Below, piece after piece: positions 35,677-50,600 of a stretch of 64,000 bases of DNA; the stretch's first letter is position 1, and every line of letters begins with the position of its first letter. Location of the stretch: positions 4,418,554-4,482,553 of the forward strand of contig BDGG01000004.1 of the NCBI GenBank assembly GCA_001949185.1, read 5' to 3'. Source of the stretch: Ramazzottius varieornatus. Taxonomy: Eukaryota > Tardigrada > Eutardigrada > Parachela > Ramazzottiidae. The translations under genes and the position numbers were made by a program. The notes beneath the pieces are model-generated. The model was not told the origin of the DNA and did not search any database. It saw only the letters and a list, made by a program, of their open reading frames with translations.

Positions 35677-38600
35677 ATGTCTTTCTCCTGGAATTATTTC
35701 TTGGCTTATCTGTCTTTTTACTGCTTCGTCAACGGCGTCGCAGCCAAAGCGCCCATAATACCCGTGCTGGGCCGACAAGGTGAGTTTTATGCTTTTAGCA
35801 TTGTTAAATTATTATCTCTGCACAATAGTTTTTATTACCGGCTTGTATAATACTTTGGTGGCGGGCACTGATAGAGCCGTAATGTTGCAACTTGTGTGGC
35901 TCGTTTTAATGTGCCGAGTGTGTGGAGGAGGAGGAGGAGCAGGAAAAATGGTCAGCGGTCTCAAATTGACAGCTGACACCTTTACTTACTCTTAATATTC
36001 ATTTCACCATATTGCATACATTGACAGAAAACAACGCACTTTATTGTGCTGTTATCACAATCTACTGTATTCAATTGAATATTCCATATTATACGGAAAA
36101 TCAGGCTGGTAATTTTTCCTGCTGGTCATATGTCCGGGACGTTGGCAAAAAAAATCACCAGATCGTCTTCCCAAGTGGCGCACGCTATCAGCGAATAATA
36201 ATGAAAACATGCGCCACTTCACATGACGATCTGGGTGAAATTATTTGCCGACATCCCCAAATACTGGCTTTTCCGAATAGCGCTCTTCAAAACTAAGAGC
36301 CAGCTTCCGGCGGGGAAAGTGAGGGACCATCACGCGCCATGGCGGCATGTTTTCGTATGTTGTTTTCAAGTGTAAGAAATTGCGCTGCACTGTAAGAATC
36401 GATAGTGTTCCTTCGTCACTTTTTATTATTAAATTTGGAGATTGTGTCGGGTTTGCTTGCGGTACCGTGATTGTTGCCGATATTTGAATGGGCAACAGCT
36501 GCAGCTATAAGCGCCAATTGCGCGCTTCCTCCATAATTGCATTTTGACTGGCGCAGACTCGTCAGCTTGCCTCGTCAACTTGATGAATTTTCTCCCCGGC
36601 TGCCTTCAACTCGATAATAATAAATAGTGTAATAAGCCGCTACACTTTTGACACGCTCTGTAAAATTATGGTGATAGTGAGGACCATGACAGGGAAATGC
36701 GGTTATGCTAGTGTGTGCTTAGTATTCATATTTGTGCACATATGGATCAGTAAGTAATACGGTGAGCCGAGGAATATTGAAGTTTTGCATGAGGAAGTGG
36801 ATAAGGCGATTGCGGTGTGTTTGAGAAATGCTGTAACATTATATTGTATGGTTGGAAATGCTTGCAAGACCAGAATGATATTGTATGAGGAAATGTGTGG
36901 ACAGAAGGCCGTCCAAATGAGGTCTCTCGGCACCACTTTGCCGAGGTATTGAAGTAAGGAAGCGGCATTGGAATAGGTGGGTAGAAGAAAGAGGTATGAT
37001 GATATTTGTAACCTGCGGTGTGTTTGAACAAGACACCGAACGGACAATGATAATCGGACAAGTCGGATTAGGCTGGTGTTTGAAACTACGACTACAGGCA
37101 ATCTTCGTGTCTTCGCACTGGCATTTTGCCACTAATGTTGTCAGACAAGAGCTTCTGTAATCCCCAGATCCCCTTGTACGCTCTTACACTGTATCCCCTC
37201 CACACCATCTGACCGCTACTTGACGCCGACTTCGCTTACCCAAGACAACTGGTCTTGGCTTACTCACCAAGACACTGAACAAACAGAAACTGTCTCCGAT
37301 GGAAGCCAGAAGGAAGAACCTCTAGCAAAGCGTGCTCACTCAAATTACTCAAAGAGCTTCACGTCACTGCAGCGACTTCGACCCGTTACTTCCGGATCCC
37401 GCAGAATCCTCCAGGATTTTTATGCGTCCTAAGTCTATAGCTCAAACTGTGCGCCAGACTTTCCTTTGTTTCCCTGTGTAGTCAATTTGACCATCAGGAT
37501 TTAATGGTTGGCATAATCCCCTTGTCAGCGGCGCACGTTTCCAGTGTTGCTAGCTGTAAGTTTGCGTCACGTAAAAACATGATCTGGTACATTTTATTTG
37601 CGGAGCTTGCATATAGTGTTTTGAGGAGGTACGAGGTGAGATCGCCGCTTTTGAAAGATGTAAGAAGGTCGAGGGACAAACTGTCGATCTGTTATCGAGT
37701 GGCTTATGTGCCCTTGATGGCGACCTGATGCGAGTATGAAGTTAAGCGTCATCCCCAACGGACAAGAGCCAACTTCCGGCATGATGTCAGGAAGCTAGGC
37801 CAGATTTTTTTATTGCTTCCATGTCGCTCCTTCCATTGCGTTGGCGCGCCATTATGTCTAATGCATCCAATGTTGTCTCAATTTCCATTGTAAGGGCCGA
37901 TGGAGTAAACCAACCGGAAGAACGGCACCAGAAGGATGGGGATGGAAAAGTTTTCTTCTTTTTCTCTGAAGGCACCAGTCAACATTGTGTATGCGTGAGG
38001 AAGCATGACGGTACAATACACGGGGGCACATCACTCATACATCATAATACATAGCGGGTATATGTGAAACAGATCCGCCTTGGTCTTAATTTATTGCGAG
38101 AGATGAAACGACCAAGTGTTGCCGACAGTTTAAAAAATGACTTGAAAATTGAACATGGGATGTCCCTTTTTCGGCTCTTTTAGCGCCATTAATTTATGGA
38201 AAAAGGCGGCAAATGTCAGGCCTAAATCGAAACATTAGGCGTAATGGCGTCCCATCCTTCATCGGGCTTGTTATGTCGTCAAGCTCGGCAGAAGTCGAGG
38301 TTGGCCCGGTACCATGAGAATGCTGCTAAAGATGCGAGGTAATCTTTCAGGTTGTTAAATGGCCTTACGGAAATAGCGAACGAGAATGCGAGCCATGGGT
38401 GCCGGTGGCCTTTTTTGATCTGTTCTGCCATTCGAATTTTTCTTTTGATGTCTGATCGAATGCAGCGATGATATGTTATGGTCAGTTTTGTTCTCAGGCG
38501 ATCGAATAAACTGGCCGACAGTCCGACAAGCGTCTGTTTGATCGAAGGAGACTCGCTTCCCAATGATACGCGTCGTTACCAATGTACCACAAATATATAT

Positions 38601-41600
38601 CTGGTCGAAAGGCCATCGTGATAAATTGTCGTAACCATATGCATTTACGTTGATTAAGGTCCTCCTTGACGAGTACATAGATGGGCAATCTGTATGTCAG
38701 GATTTCCACCCAGATTGCGAAAGTCGAGCAAAGTTTAGAATAAAGGGAAGAATACGCCTGTTGGCCGGTCCAAAGATGGCTGGCAGATGTTTAGGCAGCT
38801 TCAAGTGCCTTGAAATGATGCTATAACTCTTTAGAAAGTTAGACGAATAGAGGCTCCTTTCCTTGTGTGGCCTCCTGTGAGGAAGAAGGATGGCTATTGC
38901 AATTGCCTCAACGATCCGATGGACCTCAATTGCTTCTTAAAGCAGACGTCTTTGTCCGCCCTCTGCACTCCCCATAGTCAACTTTTTCCCGTCTTTTCGT
39001 TTTGACCAAACATTTCTGGGGTAAGTACGGTTGTGGAAGAGGCTCAGGCTAAGCAGCTGCGGTCGACGGATCGAGCAAGAGATTTTCTATGCCGATATGC
39101 TCAAGGATTTAGCTTCAATTGAGGGAAAGCTGCGTTTGATAGGAATGTGTAGATTATGAAGTCTGCTTTCTCCGAGATGGGCCTTTTTTAATATTGTCGG
39201 GTCACGGGGAGCGGGCTTATAAGGGGACTGGATCGGCGTAAGCGGGACAAGTTTCCATAAGGGAATATAGCAGGTCAAGTTTTATTGCCATTGCCATCAA
39301 AGTCATTTCAATCGGGCCCAGCTGCAGCTCTTGATTTCTCAGGGAGATTGTCTGAAAGAATAGTGGCGTCGAAGACAGGGAACATGATGTCAGTCGGGAA
39401 GGAAGGGAAAAGATTGATTGCTTTTTTACGATGGGTAGAGATATCATTGTGATAGGGAAGAGGGCATCTTTTAGGGAGTGACGTGTTTATTGTCTCTGGT
39501 CTTGGGCACTTTGCGGATTTGTGTGTATGCATGCTCAAGACATGGAGCCAACAGATAATTAATGCAGCGCTTATAATCACCATTTACAGGGCTAGAAACA
39601 AATGCATAATTATCGCTGAGATTTTTATGACTGTCTGCGGGATGTTTCTTTGTCCGCCTCCCCTTTGAAGGCCATTGCCGGTCGCCGTCCAACAGGCTAG
39701 CCTTCTCATCAAGGAAAACCACCCCTCTATTCCCCATAGCTCCTTCAGTCCTTGTCCGAAGGATATCCGTGTGAATGCAAGGGACCCGGCTTAACTTCGA
39801 GCTTTCAATCGCTTGTTCGTTCCTTCAGATGGAGGATCGAGAACCGGTCGCAAATTAGGTTGGCGGAAGTTCGTCAGAATGGACGAGTTTGCAGAAGGGT
39901 ACAACGTTACGATACTTGGTAGTAAGGTGTCTTATTTTCCACTGTTGTCACGGTGTGATACTGGCTGGAGTACTTGACACAGATTTGCGTGCGGCGAGTG
40001 GCGACCTTCTACGGTACATAATTGACTGTCCAGCCGTGACGCACTCTTGTTGGTCAGTTATTAACTTAAAACGCCTGTCAGTGTTCGATCACTTTGTAAG
40101 CGTCGACTCTACTCTATACGGTCAACATTCTCGTTAATATCCGTCAGCAGCCTCACACGTTAAATTCTCTTCGGTACTAGTCTTTTTGTTTCTTGCTTCG
40201 CAAGAATGCAGGCTGTAATTGCAATGTTTGGAGAATACTGGTTGAAAACAAAGTGGCATATTTTTCATTAACTTCCTTGTGAAAAAAAAATATTTGAATG
40301 CCGGTCTGTAAATTACGACACATAAAACTTCCGAGATTACGGTTCTTATACTGTATAAAAAATGAATAAATGTGACAGTTTCTTTCATTATGTATGGCGT
40401 TCTTGGCGCAAATTTACGACGGGGGATTTCCTGCAATGGGTAATCGTGACAGCTTTTCTTGAAGGGGAGATATAACAGCCAATTTTTGGTGGGAGAAATG
40501 CCGTTGGTTTTCGACGATTGCATGCGCATCTCGTAAAAACAAGTGACGAGCAGTCAATTTCATCTGTCAACAGAGAATCGATTCGTGGGTCCAAAAACTA
40601 ATCGGAAGCTAGTATTGAAGCAATCGCTGGCACTGCTCGGCGTGTGAGTGTTGATGCTGTTAAAAGAAAGACTTGACATGCTAATTAAAGCTATCTGCTA
40701 TATGATAGCTGTGTATGGGCGATGTGAAAATTGCGGCCTTTTGCAACATGGTCAAATGCATGGCCGGCGTCCACGCTTGGTAAACGATGAATTACGGTTC
40801 GAGCAAGCTCGCTGGTCTTGAGAAAGGCCTTTTACACTTCTCGCGCACCCAACGCTGTCTTTAACTTGCCTATGAAACTGACTCTGTTTTCCGTGTCAAG
40901 CAAGCCTTGCTTTTCCTTGTTTGTAGGCATTAGTCGCCATCTGCTCGCGCCTGTGGTCCGTTGGCAGCGAACCGTCACCGCAAATCATAATACATAACAG
41001 TCTTTAGAATCTACAAACTCGAAAACCCTGTGTTACATGAAAATTGACGTTCTTGTGTCTTTTGCATGGTAAATTACCATAGTGCAAAGTGACGCGGTTC
41101 GCACAAGAGAACGGCAAGTGACTTGAAACATGATCGTTTTCCCAAGTGGCGCACTCCTTCAACGAATTACATGAGAAGGTGCGCCACTTGAGAGATCGAT
41201 CGTATTTAGTTCATTTGCCGACGTCCCCTATGTCAGAGCAATATTTTACGCCTCATGGTAGCATTAGTATTCGAAGGTTTCGGTTGTTTTAGATACGAGC
41301 GTTAAAGTCGGCGCATGTTTAGGACAATATTTAATGAAGATTGCGGTTGCGACACAGCTGTCCGCTTTCACATACTATCTTCACCAATATTTCGTTAATA
41401 TTGACGGTGCGCGGTCAGATGTTGCCGGCTGTATAGCTCTCTATCAAGTGTCTACAAAGGCCGAGGACCGCCGTCTTACCGTATTGTATTCATGGCTTAT
41501 CAGGGTCAAACAGTGTATAGATTAGATGGGTTTAATGGGGCCTTTTTGCATGAGAAAAAAGAGACGATCGTAGCGTCTACCGTCAACGGAAAATGACACC

Positions 41601-44600
41601 TGAAAAAAAGCATTTTACGAGTCTTTACCTTACCTGCTTTTCTGCAGTGGCTGTTTGGTGCAAAAACATTCATTTTTTCATAGTCAAATGCCGGCACAGT
41701 TTTGTCCGCACTGCTGGAACGTTCGATAAAAAAAGTAGTATGAGAGTGTGGCTGGTGGTGCTGCTTTAGAAATTTCTCTGGCACTAATTTCACCTGCTGG
41801 AGATGCATAGAAGATGACCTCTTAATGATACTCTCGTAATTGCTGTATGTTATGACATTTTGGGCAGTTTCCCTCCTCACTGAGATGACTTGTACGTGAA
41901 ATCTCTGACGTCACTGGCAAAAACCAAAGTTACATCTTCTGAAATGCGCCCGTGTTATGAAGAGATCCCTTGGGTGAATAGTGTGACACGGGATAAATTT
42001 TAGGTCACAAATTTGGTGATTGGTCTTCATCACTTGGCGCACCAAGTTGTTTCCTTGAGCTGTCGTTTGTTTGGTTCGCAAGATTGAGTATGTGGTTGAC
42101 AGGAGCTCGCTCGGATCTTTGAGCATTGACGGACAAGCGAACTCTATAAAACAAGCAGGGCTTGACAAGTCGACATGCATATTTTTGCTAGATTGGGTAA
42201 ACGCTTCGGTGATATCCTTCGAAGTAACAAACAGCAGTCCGGCACGCACTCTCATCAATTCTGAAATCATCTACCCAAGATAGGCTAGAATACCAAACAT
42301 GCAAGCTTGGGCAATGCAGCCCCAAGTATGTGATTAAGTGATAAGATGGTGGGATCACAACCTCGGACAATCCTAGCCTCGGATGTAGGAAGAGCTAGGT
42401 CAGGTCTTGCCTTTTCCCTGTTTTGTGTGTCAGCGGCTGAACTGCTAAAGGCTTAAAGTAGGCACAATCTGTCAAATGCAGCATGTGCTCTAGCTCCAAT
42501 TGTAAAATGTTCTCAAATTCCATTCCCTAATATTTGTAGGCAGATCACGTTCGCTCGTCAAACCTACCACCGGCTTGGCTGTCTCCCATCTGTAAACACT
42601 CTCTATTCCCCCAGAAAGTTTCATCAAAGTAATTCTTCTACGATATTTCCAAATGTTTGCTGGTACCAAAAATGGGAGCTGGGCAAATTAATTCGCCCAG
42701 ATTGTTTTCGCAAGTGACGCACGGCTGCAGCCAAGTAGAACGAGAACATGCGCCACTTGATATGACAATCTGGTTCAATCCATTTGTCCAGCCCCCAAAT
42801 ATTTTTGGAACTTCCGACAAAGAGCAGAAACTCGGTCAGCTCTGTACCGGTGTTCTAGGTCTAGACTCGTGAATTAGGCAAACGTGTTGTGGAATTTGCA
42901 TGAATAATGAGGAGGAGACTTTCTCAAGCGGTTGTAAAGTCGGCCAGAAACATGTCTGTATTTGGCTTGGTTCTTGGCTGCCGGTTAACGTTCAGCTGTT
43001 AAGCGTCCATGTCAACTTTAAAGTGGCGAAAGAGTATGCTTGTCTGCATCCTTAAGCCGGGTCCAAGTATGAGGCAATTGAGCAATTGCTATCACTTTAA
43101 CGATGTTTGTTCATGTCGTCCTCATTAAAAAATGGTCACTGTAGCAATCCTCCCCTAACGTCACTGATCTCCAGGGAAGATGCCTTATCCGGACGGGCGA
43201 CAACGCCCAGCAATCGAAATCTGTCGTGTTTGTCTACCACAAAGATACAGATCGATATGACGCATTTATTGGCATCTACTCCCACACGCAAAAAGTTGAA
43301 TATTCATTATCTTTATTTATGAAGTGTCTTTGTCGTTTCCGGTGAATCCAGTTGTCAATCGAAAATCTCTAGTTTGAGTGGGGCAAAGGATATCTTGCCG
43401 AAAAACTAACGCCATGAATAAGATATGTTGAGACCATAGATCGGTTCATGGGTAAGTGAGGGTCGAAGGTTCCCCGCTGTGTAGGGGTTCCTCAGGGCGG
43501 TTCTGTCCACTGTGCGTTGCCACCAAAAGCCTAATATCCCGGTCCGATAATCTGGTCATTTCCTGCAGAGCAGCAATATTACGCTTGTTAAATATTTATC
43601 AACTAATATCTGTTTCTTTTCCTTGCAGTGGTTCTCCTCGATACAACGCAAGAAGCGCAACTAGGATGGATCAAGCAGCCTCCTTCCGATGTCTCACTCC
43701 AAACACAGGGTGTAAGTGCTCGAGCACTCTCTCATCTACGAACTTTCTCGTTGTGCAGCACCAGTCTTCCCCCTCTGGCTCAACTATCGCCTGTTGAGAG
43801 CCTTACGCACAGACGTACACAGGAAAACGAGCAGTTTAATTCCGTGGTCAGAGTTGCGGAATAATGAAGGCTCGAGCGTCGTTCCGTAATGATGGGAACG
43901 AGGCGTCATGGCGAAGATCCGCCATGACTTGTACTCATTTTGGATCGCAGAGAGACTGGCTAAATCGTTCGATTATCAACTGGATACGTGCCAGTAATTC
44001 TCAAAGAGCGCTTTCGCTTCATAGCCAAGATATTATTCATAATCGCTAAATCGCACATTCCCTCCCGTCCCTCCTCATACTGTATTGTGCAACCGTCCTG
44101 CTGGATCTGACTCCACGCCACGTTTGTTGCATATTCTCAATGAAGTCTCAATGGCCTTTGCCCACATTATCGAAATTATTGCATATTCACCCCACTCTAG
44201 TATGAAAAGGATAAAATCTAGCTAGCAATTGCAAGGTCGCAAGCCTTCTTCTTTGTGGTAAACCCTGCCGACTGACCCATGAAGGCGACAGGAAGGAAGC
44301 AAACCTCCAGCCGAACGAACACTGAATGTGCTACGCTTGTGTGGTCGTTGCAACTCTTCTGCCCTCACGCCTTCTATCCTGGCCGGAACGCACAGTTCCA
44401 CCCCCGAAATTCCTGAGGAATCTGTTCGTCTCACACTTAAAGTTGAATGTCGAGTAGGAAAAGGTACCCATTTCAAGTCATTCAGAAATAACACCGAGAG
44501 GGGGCTCCGATAATCTAGCTTTTCATTTTCGAGGACGTGAATTTCTTGACAGGAGGACGCATCACGCGATCATTCGTACCTGGCTCCCGAAGCCTTTTAG

Positions 44601-47600
44601 GAACATGGCGGCATGTGGTTCAGCTAATGGCAGGATGACAACCTCTGGAAACTGCTCTCGAGCCGAATTATTACTAGCCATACCGGCATAATTGGCCTAG
44701 ATTGAGTCTTTCAGCCTTATTCAGCCCTATGGCCGAACTTGACACAAACACAATATCGGGTTCAATCGTCATAAGCAAAAAGTATTTGTCGTCTGACAAA
44801 CTAAAGGGATGCAGCCATCATCCAGGTTTACTGAGGCAATCGACGTATTTCAGCACTGAGCGAAAGGCATGGAGCAAATTGACTGTCAATCAGCACGCTT
44901 CCCTTATAGCTGACAAAGAGCTCCTCCGTTACAGCGAGGCCGACGATCGGATCGCCAGCGAGGTGTGAAAGTTTGAACTGCGCAATTTTATGCGGGCACA
45001 GAAAAGGGATTATACGTCTGCAGCTGATGCGGCTATTGATGTCTTTTCTTGAGCTGCATCTATTTGCTCAGGTATATCCAAGAACCTCTTTCTTCCTTTC
45101 AACCTTCGCTCGCTGGCATGCAGGGATAATAGGATTGTCATTGATTTCCGCTTTCTTTGCACCTTCAGGAATTCAATTCAGCCGAACATGGGGGCTTTCT
45201 TCGACGCTTACGTGACTGCAAAATCTGGTCAAGAATCAAGAGGCAGGAAAAAATCCATGAGGGAAGTGGAGCGGTCGGATTTCCGACGCTAATACCCTCT
45301 GCGCGCGTGTTGGTCGAGGAAGCATGTTCGTCAGACAGGCTGAAATGATCCCTTCTCCAATGACAGGCAAACGTGCAGCCTGTGTGTATAGGAGACTTGT
45401 TTGTCAGAAATGTGTAGTGACAGGAATTTATTCCATCACGGCCAGATAGCCGTGCATGTGGAACGAAGGGAGCAAGGATTAGGTACAAAATTAGAAATGC
45501 ACCGGCTCAAGTCGACGAAAAGTCAAAATTTATTCTGGCTTCAGCGTTAAGAATCTGCTTTTGTGGTTGACATGCGCCTCTCCCTACAGGGCCAATTCTA
45601 GATGCCGGTCGGAAATGTGGAGAAGGAAGCGAGCCAGCTTGGGAATATGAGCTGCTTTAGAATAATAAATGATCGGTTCAGTCTGCAACTTTTAGTGACA
45701 GGTTCGAGGTGGTGAAAGTAACCGGGATGGCCGTTGCGTGCTTTTTATCCAGTTGACCATGACCACCATCGTTCTGCTTGTTCGCACTGCCCAAGCTAAG
45801 TGGACATTGTGCTACTTGAAATGCGCCAGCTGTCGACAGTTTAGCTCGGACGGATACGTCGTGGATTCCGAGGGTACTTCGTGATGGCCTATACTTCCTT
45901 GTCACAAGTACCGAAAGTGGAGGGCAGATATTGGAAATTGACTTGTTGAAAAAATTAATATTGAGCGGGCTGAACTCAGAGTGGAAGTTGGAAGATTCAT
46001 GTTGCTGAATTAATTACAAAGACATGCGATAGACAATTGTGTGCGCGGAAGAGCGAGATTTATGCCGGTGATGAACATATTGCAGTGTTCAGTCAATATT
46101 GACTGACCATCTTGAAATTGTTTCAGGACAGAATATTGCTGGCTGTAGTTGACCGATGGCCAGTGGTTATTGTCTCCCTCATTGTTCACTGCAGCTCTTG
46201 TATTTGCTTAGCATTGCATGAGGTTTCCATACTAAGCGGCTTACAACGGTTGAAACAGCTTTTCTACACATGTTTGAACGAAGTTCAAGCTCGACTTCCG
46301 GGCTAAACCAGTTATTGCTTTCCCCCGTGTCAGACTGTAACCATGGACAGACCCCGCTTCCCATCGTTCGTCGAGCAATTGGGATAGTGCTGAAACACTT
46401 AATGACATATAAACTCAGCCAGCTTAAACCGAATCGCCTTTGATTGCACTGTTGATGAAAAAAAACTGGTGCCAGATTACGCCGGCGATTAACAGGCCCT
46501 TATAGTCCGGAAACAGAAACATCAGAAAATGAGGCACTTAACAAGACTCGACCTTTTGTAACCGCGAACAAGCGCTTATTTCACTCTCGAATACTGCTGA
46601 ATTTCCTGATGCAGGGGGAAAATTGGTGCATTGACTGAGTGGTTTCCATCGATTAAAACATGATGTAAAAATGGGTATCTGAATGTTAATGGGTGTTTGT
46701 TTTTTCAAGTGGCTGGAGGAAAGCTATACGCATTTTGAGCATGGGATCAACTGGCGCTCTTATGTGGCCTGTGACGTGGCCTACGATAACGTCAACAACT
46801 GGCTGTGGACCCCCTTTGTCCCACGCCAAGAGGCTAACCGCCTCTTCATCGAAATCAAGTTCAGCATGCGGGACTGCTCCTTCTTCCCGGGACAGGTGCG
46901 CTCGTGCAAGGAGACCTTCTCCCTCTTGTCTCACGAAGTCATGGAGGACACTGGTCGCTCGCGACCTCCTGCTGATGCCGATGCTTATACCCTCGTTGAT
47001 CGCATCGCCGCGGACAAGGGCCGCTTTACCTCCAACAACGATATGGTTTGTTCAGTCCACATCCAAATAAACTAAATTAGTATACGATTAGGAATGAAGG
47101 TTGTTTGGCTCGTAGGTGACCAACACGGAAGTGCGCGACATTCCGCTGACCAAAGGTTCGAAAGGTGTCTACTTTGCCTTCCAAGACCAAGGTGCCTGCA
47201 TATCGGTCTTGGCCATCAAGGTTTACTATATCACCTGCCCCAACGTCACCATAAACTCGGCGACGTTTCCGGAGACGCCCACCGGCACCGATGTCAGTTC
47301 GCTGGTGGCGACCTTCGGCCAGTGTCTGCCCAACTCGGTGCAGATTGAACCGCCAAAGTACCTGTGCAAGAGCGATGGGTCGTGGGACTACATGGTCGGC
47401 AGCTGTCAGTGCATGGCCGGAACGGAGAAGGTCCAGAACGCTTGTCGAAGTAAGTGTCTTGCAGTTCAGTGTAACCTTGACGGTAGTATTCAAATGGCGG
47501 GAGAGGTGGATAATTGGGAGGGGGGGTTAAAGACTGGCCTCAGGTGCATAGTGGCGTCGATAGTCCAAAGTGCTGATGGCCAAGCGTCAGAAAGGTGAAG

Positions 47601-50600
47601 GTGCAAGGCGTACCACCTGCATCGATAAGGAGGCATAATTGCTCGGGTATTGACAGTTTCCATGATATATGGAAGCAACCCAGTCGATATACGATACCGT
47701 TTAGCTCTTAAACCAATTTGGATTTTCCAACGATTAAAATGCCTTCGTACCAACGCAGGATAGGCAAGTTTGAAAACTTGATCGAGCTCCCACAACCAAG
47801 GTGTCAGAGGTTAGTTGAATATTAGTCGGGATCACACGATCGAAAATGCCAATCGTCCAACTCGACCTGCTCTAGATTCGTACTACGCAAAATTCTAAAT
47901 GCGCGATAGGTTGTATTTGGGATCCGGGCAAATAAATTCGAGAAAATCGTTTCCCAAGTAGCGCACGCTCCCAGCCAACAACAACGAAAACATGTGCCAC
48001 CTGGAACCGAATCGACAAGATCGGTTTGCCTAGTGGCGCATTCTCCCAGCGAATAACACCGAGAACGTGCGCCACTTGATGAGAGATTTTTTCAAGTTTA
48101 GCTGCCGAGATCCCGGTCGACGGAAGTGTGCTCTGAAGTCTTGTCACGCGACTTTGATCGCTTTGATTTGAGGGCATTAATATGTTTTCTTTACGGAGTG
48201 CGAGAGGTTTTCTTTTGGCGGCCTTCTGAAGCGATATTGGCCACACTCTAGTGGCTATTTATGTTGCCATGTATTGACATCGTCTACCGATCGGCGATTG
48301 ACCAGTCTTGGAGGTTTAATGGGAAAATACTATCGTGTGTTATCCTAAATATAGAGGAGCCAGTCCGTATTATGATGATAATAGTCTGACCCATAAATAT
48401 GGGCGGCTTTTCAAATGGAAAGTTGAGTGTGAGTGAATCACAGAGGCTCTTGCTTTCTTCTTTTGAGGTGTTGATTGAGCCACTGAGCTAGCACAAGGAA
48501 AAACAAACACAAAAGCGGTATATTATACGACCTACATCTTCTTTGTCATAGAGCCAAGCTCTCTTTGACAAAGTGCAATATATTTAACGGTAATTATGAT
48601 CGACAACCACCGTAATGCGACGTCGCGCGCGCTGACCGACACCAACATTGCACAGTTTCTTTCACCAACTGTGTTTTTTCCATAACAAAGTTAAGTACTT
48701 CAAGTACTCGAACCGGCGCAAGTTCACTGTCTTTTTCCGCATGCCCTTAATGGTCTTGCTGAACAAACTGCCGTCAGGAACGACAATTAAACACAGCGTG
48801 TCGACAGATTGCCGGCAGGGAACCCACCACAGCTGTTATCCACCCACTTTGAAAAGCACCAGAATTTTCCATAAAATGTTTCCAGCAACATGGTGTATTA
48901 CTTCAGCTTTTCTTCTTCACCAAAATTTATACATTCAATGCCAGGTTTCACTTTGGTGTCTCTTCCGCGTATTGAGAGGAGCAATAGGGATTCCACGGTA
49001 TGCTGGGCTTATACTGTGAGAGACGGCAGATTGTAGCCCGAGGTTGTGCTGGCGCATTTATCGATGCTTCAGCTAGCCACTTTAGTTTCACTTTCGCCTA
49101 ACTTCCTTTGGCTGAGACTTTGGGCAGCAAACACCAGCGAAAGGGCAGACGGTAGCCGATGGGCCAACTGTTCGATAACGAGGCTTGCTTGTGCCGCACG
49201 TCTACAGGTGAAACGATATCGCACTTGGCCATCGCCCATCAGCGAGGACTGAACCTACATCCGTTTTCCTTGTCCAGCAAAAGTCAGGCTTACAGCAGAG
49301 AAGTGCATACATATATCACTGCATATATACTGGGCGATGCGTATCGATTTAGGCAAGTGGCTGGAGGTTCGTGATGGTGGCTAGCTAGCTATAGGAGGTG
49401 ACTGGCCGCACCGTCCATCTTTGCCGTGATATATCGATGGCACAAAATATTCGAAAGCTAAAGATTGTCATCAAGGCCAAAAGGTTGTTTTCACCTGTCT
49501 TGAAGACCGTCTGGCGGAGATGGATGGTCAAGGTAGTACGAAGGTGCGTCAAAAATCCAAGGTGTAATTTATAACAAAAGTGGCAGCTTAATTATATGCA
49601 GGACAGGCCGTGTCGTTCAAGTGTGGTGTGGTGGGGTTTAAGCTGGGCCATTCCTATTTGACCGATACTCTGTTAGTTCCGTGATGAGAGTTCGGTGATT
49701 GCGACATTATAACGATGGCATTAGCATACAATAGGGGCGTAGAATTTCAAGGGGGGACGTCTTGTCTCATTTTGGCCCGAGTGGACCATCTGCATGATGA
49801 GAATAGCCAAGTGTGAGAAAGAATGGCGAAAAGGGGATTACCATTGAGCATATTCCCTTGTCATTCCTCCTTTAGTTCTTGTGAAGAACGCGGATTAAAA
49901 CTACCCCACAATTAACGCGTAGGGGAAGACTTCTCGTTATCTCCCGCCCATACAAAACATAACTTAATTTACTGTCTTTTGCAATCATGCGTAACCGGCT
50001 TAAGATGATGTAGTCGGTTTGCTCACGCATACGCAGCATCGATCGAAGAAATTTCTTGAACAAGGGCCGGAAAAGGTCATTCGTTTGATGCCTGCTGATG
50101 CGTTAATTTTCTAGCGGCAATAACGGAGAGTGAGCTTAGTGAGGTTTCTGGAGCACACCAAAGCCCGGGAAATATACTCCTGGTAATATGGGCGCTCGAC
50201 TGTGGTCTCGAATGCCAATATGGACGGGAAGGAAAAGGAAGCTTGTGGATATAGTTGGTTGAGTTCAGTTGGAAAAAGGATTGTCGAATGAATCGGAGGG
50301 TCATTTGGGCATATAGAAATTACACACGCTTGGTTGCCAATTCACACTTCCTCCTTTCCCTTCCCTTTATTCTACAGGGAGATTGCACTTATGGGTAAAT
50401 CGAAGTGACCTTCCATCTACGGTCGAAATCAGGTCACAATCAAGCTTGGGACATTTACAATGACAAATTCAGGCATCAAACAAGGAACGGGAATCAGAGC
50501 AAACACACGACGTTGACGGGACTTCTTTCGGGATAATGATATAGTCGGGGCTAGTTACTTTCGGAATATGTGTCGACAAGAGGGAGCCACTAGGGAACAA

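Larger units (their letters stand above)
35780..43628 (+). other. Eph intron 1 (7.8 kb)
   Basis: The donor CAAG|GTGAG and acceptor ccttgcag join signal-peptide and ligand-binding exons in phase 1. It contains four hairpin repeats (36135-36256, 37505-37612, 41106-41226, 42673-42796) and a short GGA-rich run near 35927. Open frames at 36.7-37.1 kb, 38.3-38.7 kb and 40.1-40.5 kb show no domain I recognise. No nested gene can be supported. Confidence 0.6.

Noticed and set aside
36703-37132. Overlapping minus-strand frames of 97-132 aa in Eph intron 1
   Set aside because: Three overlapping frames are open at once, as low-complexity sequence gives; no domain or splice context.
38279-38709. Minus-strand frames in Eph intron 1, considered as a decayed retroelement
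   Set aside because: No polymerase or integrase motif (such as YxDD) is visible and the frames do not join into one reading.
45795-45850. Possible extra hairpin repeat (aagtggacattgtgctacttgaaatgcgccag)
   Set aside because: Arms do not pair in the family order and no outer ends are found; too weak to count.
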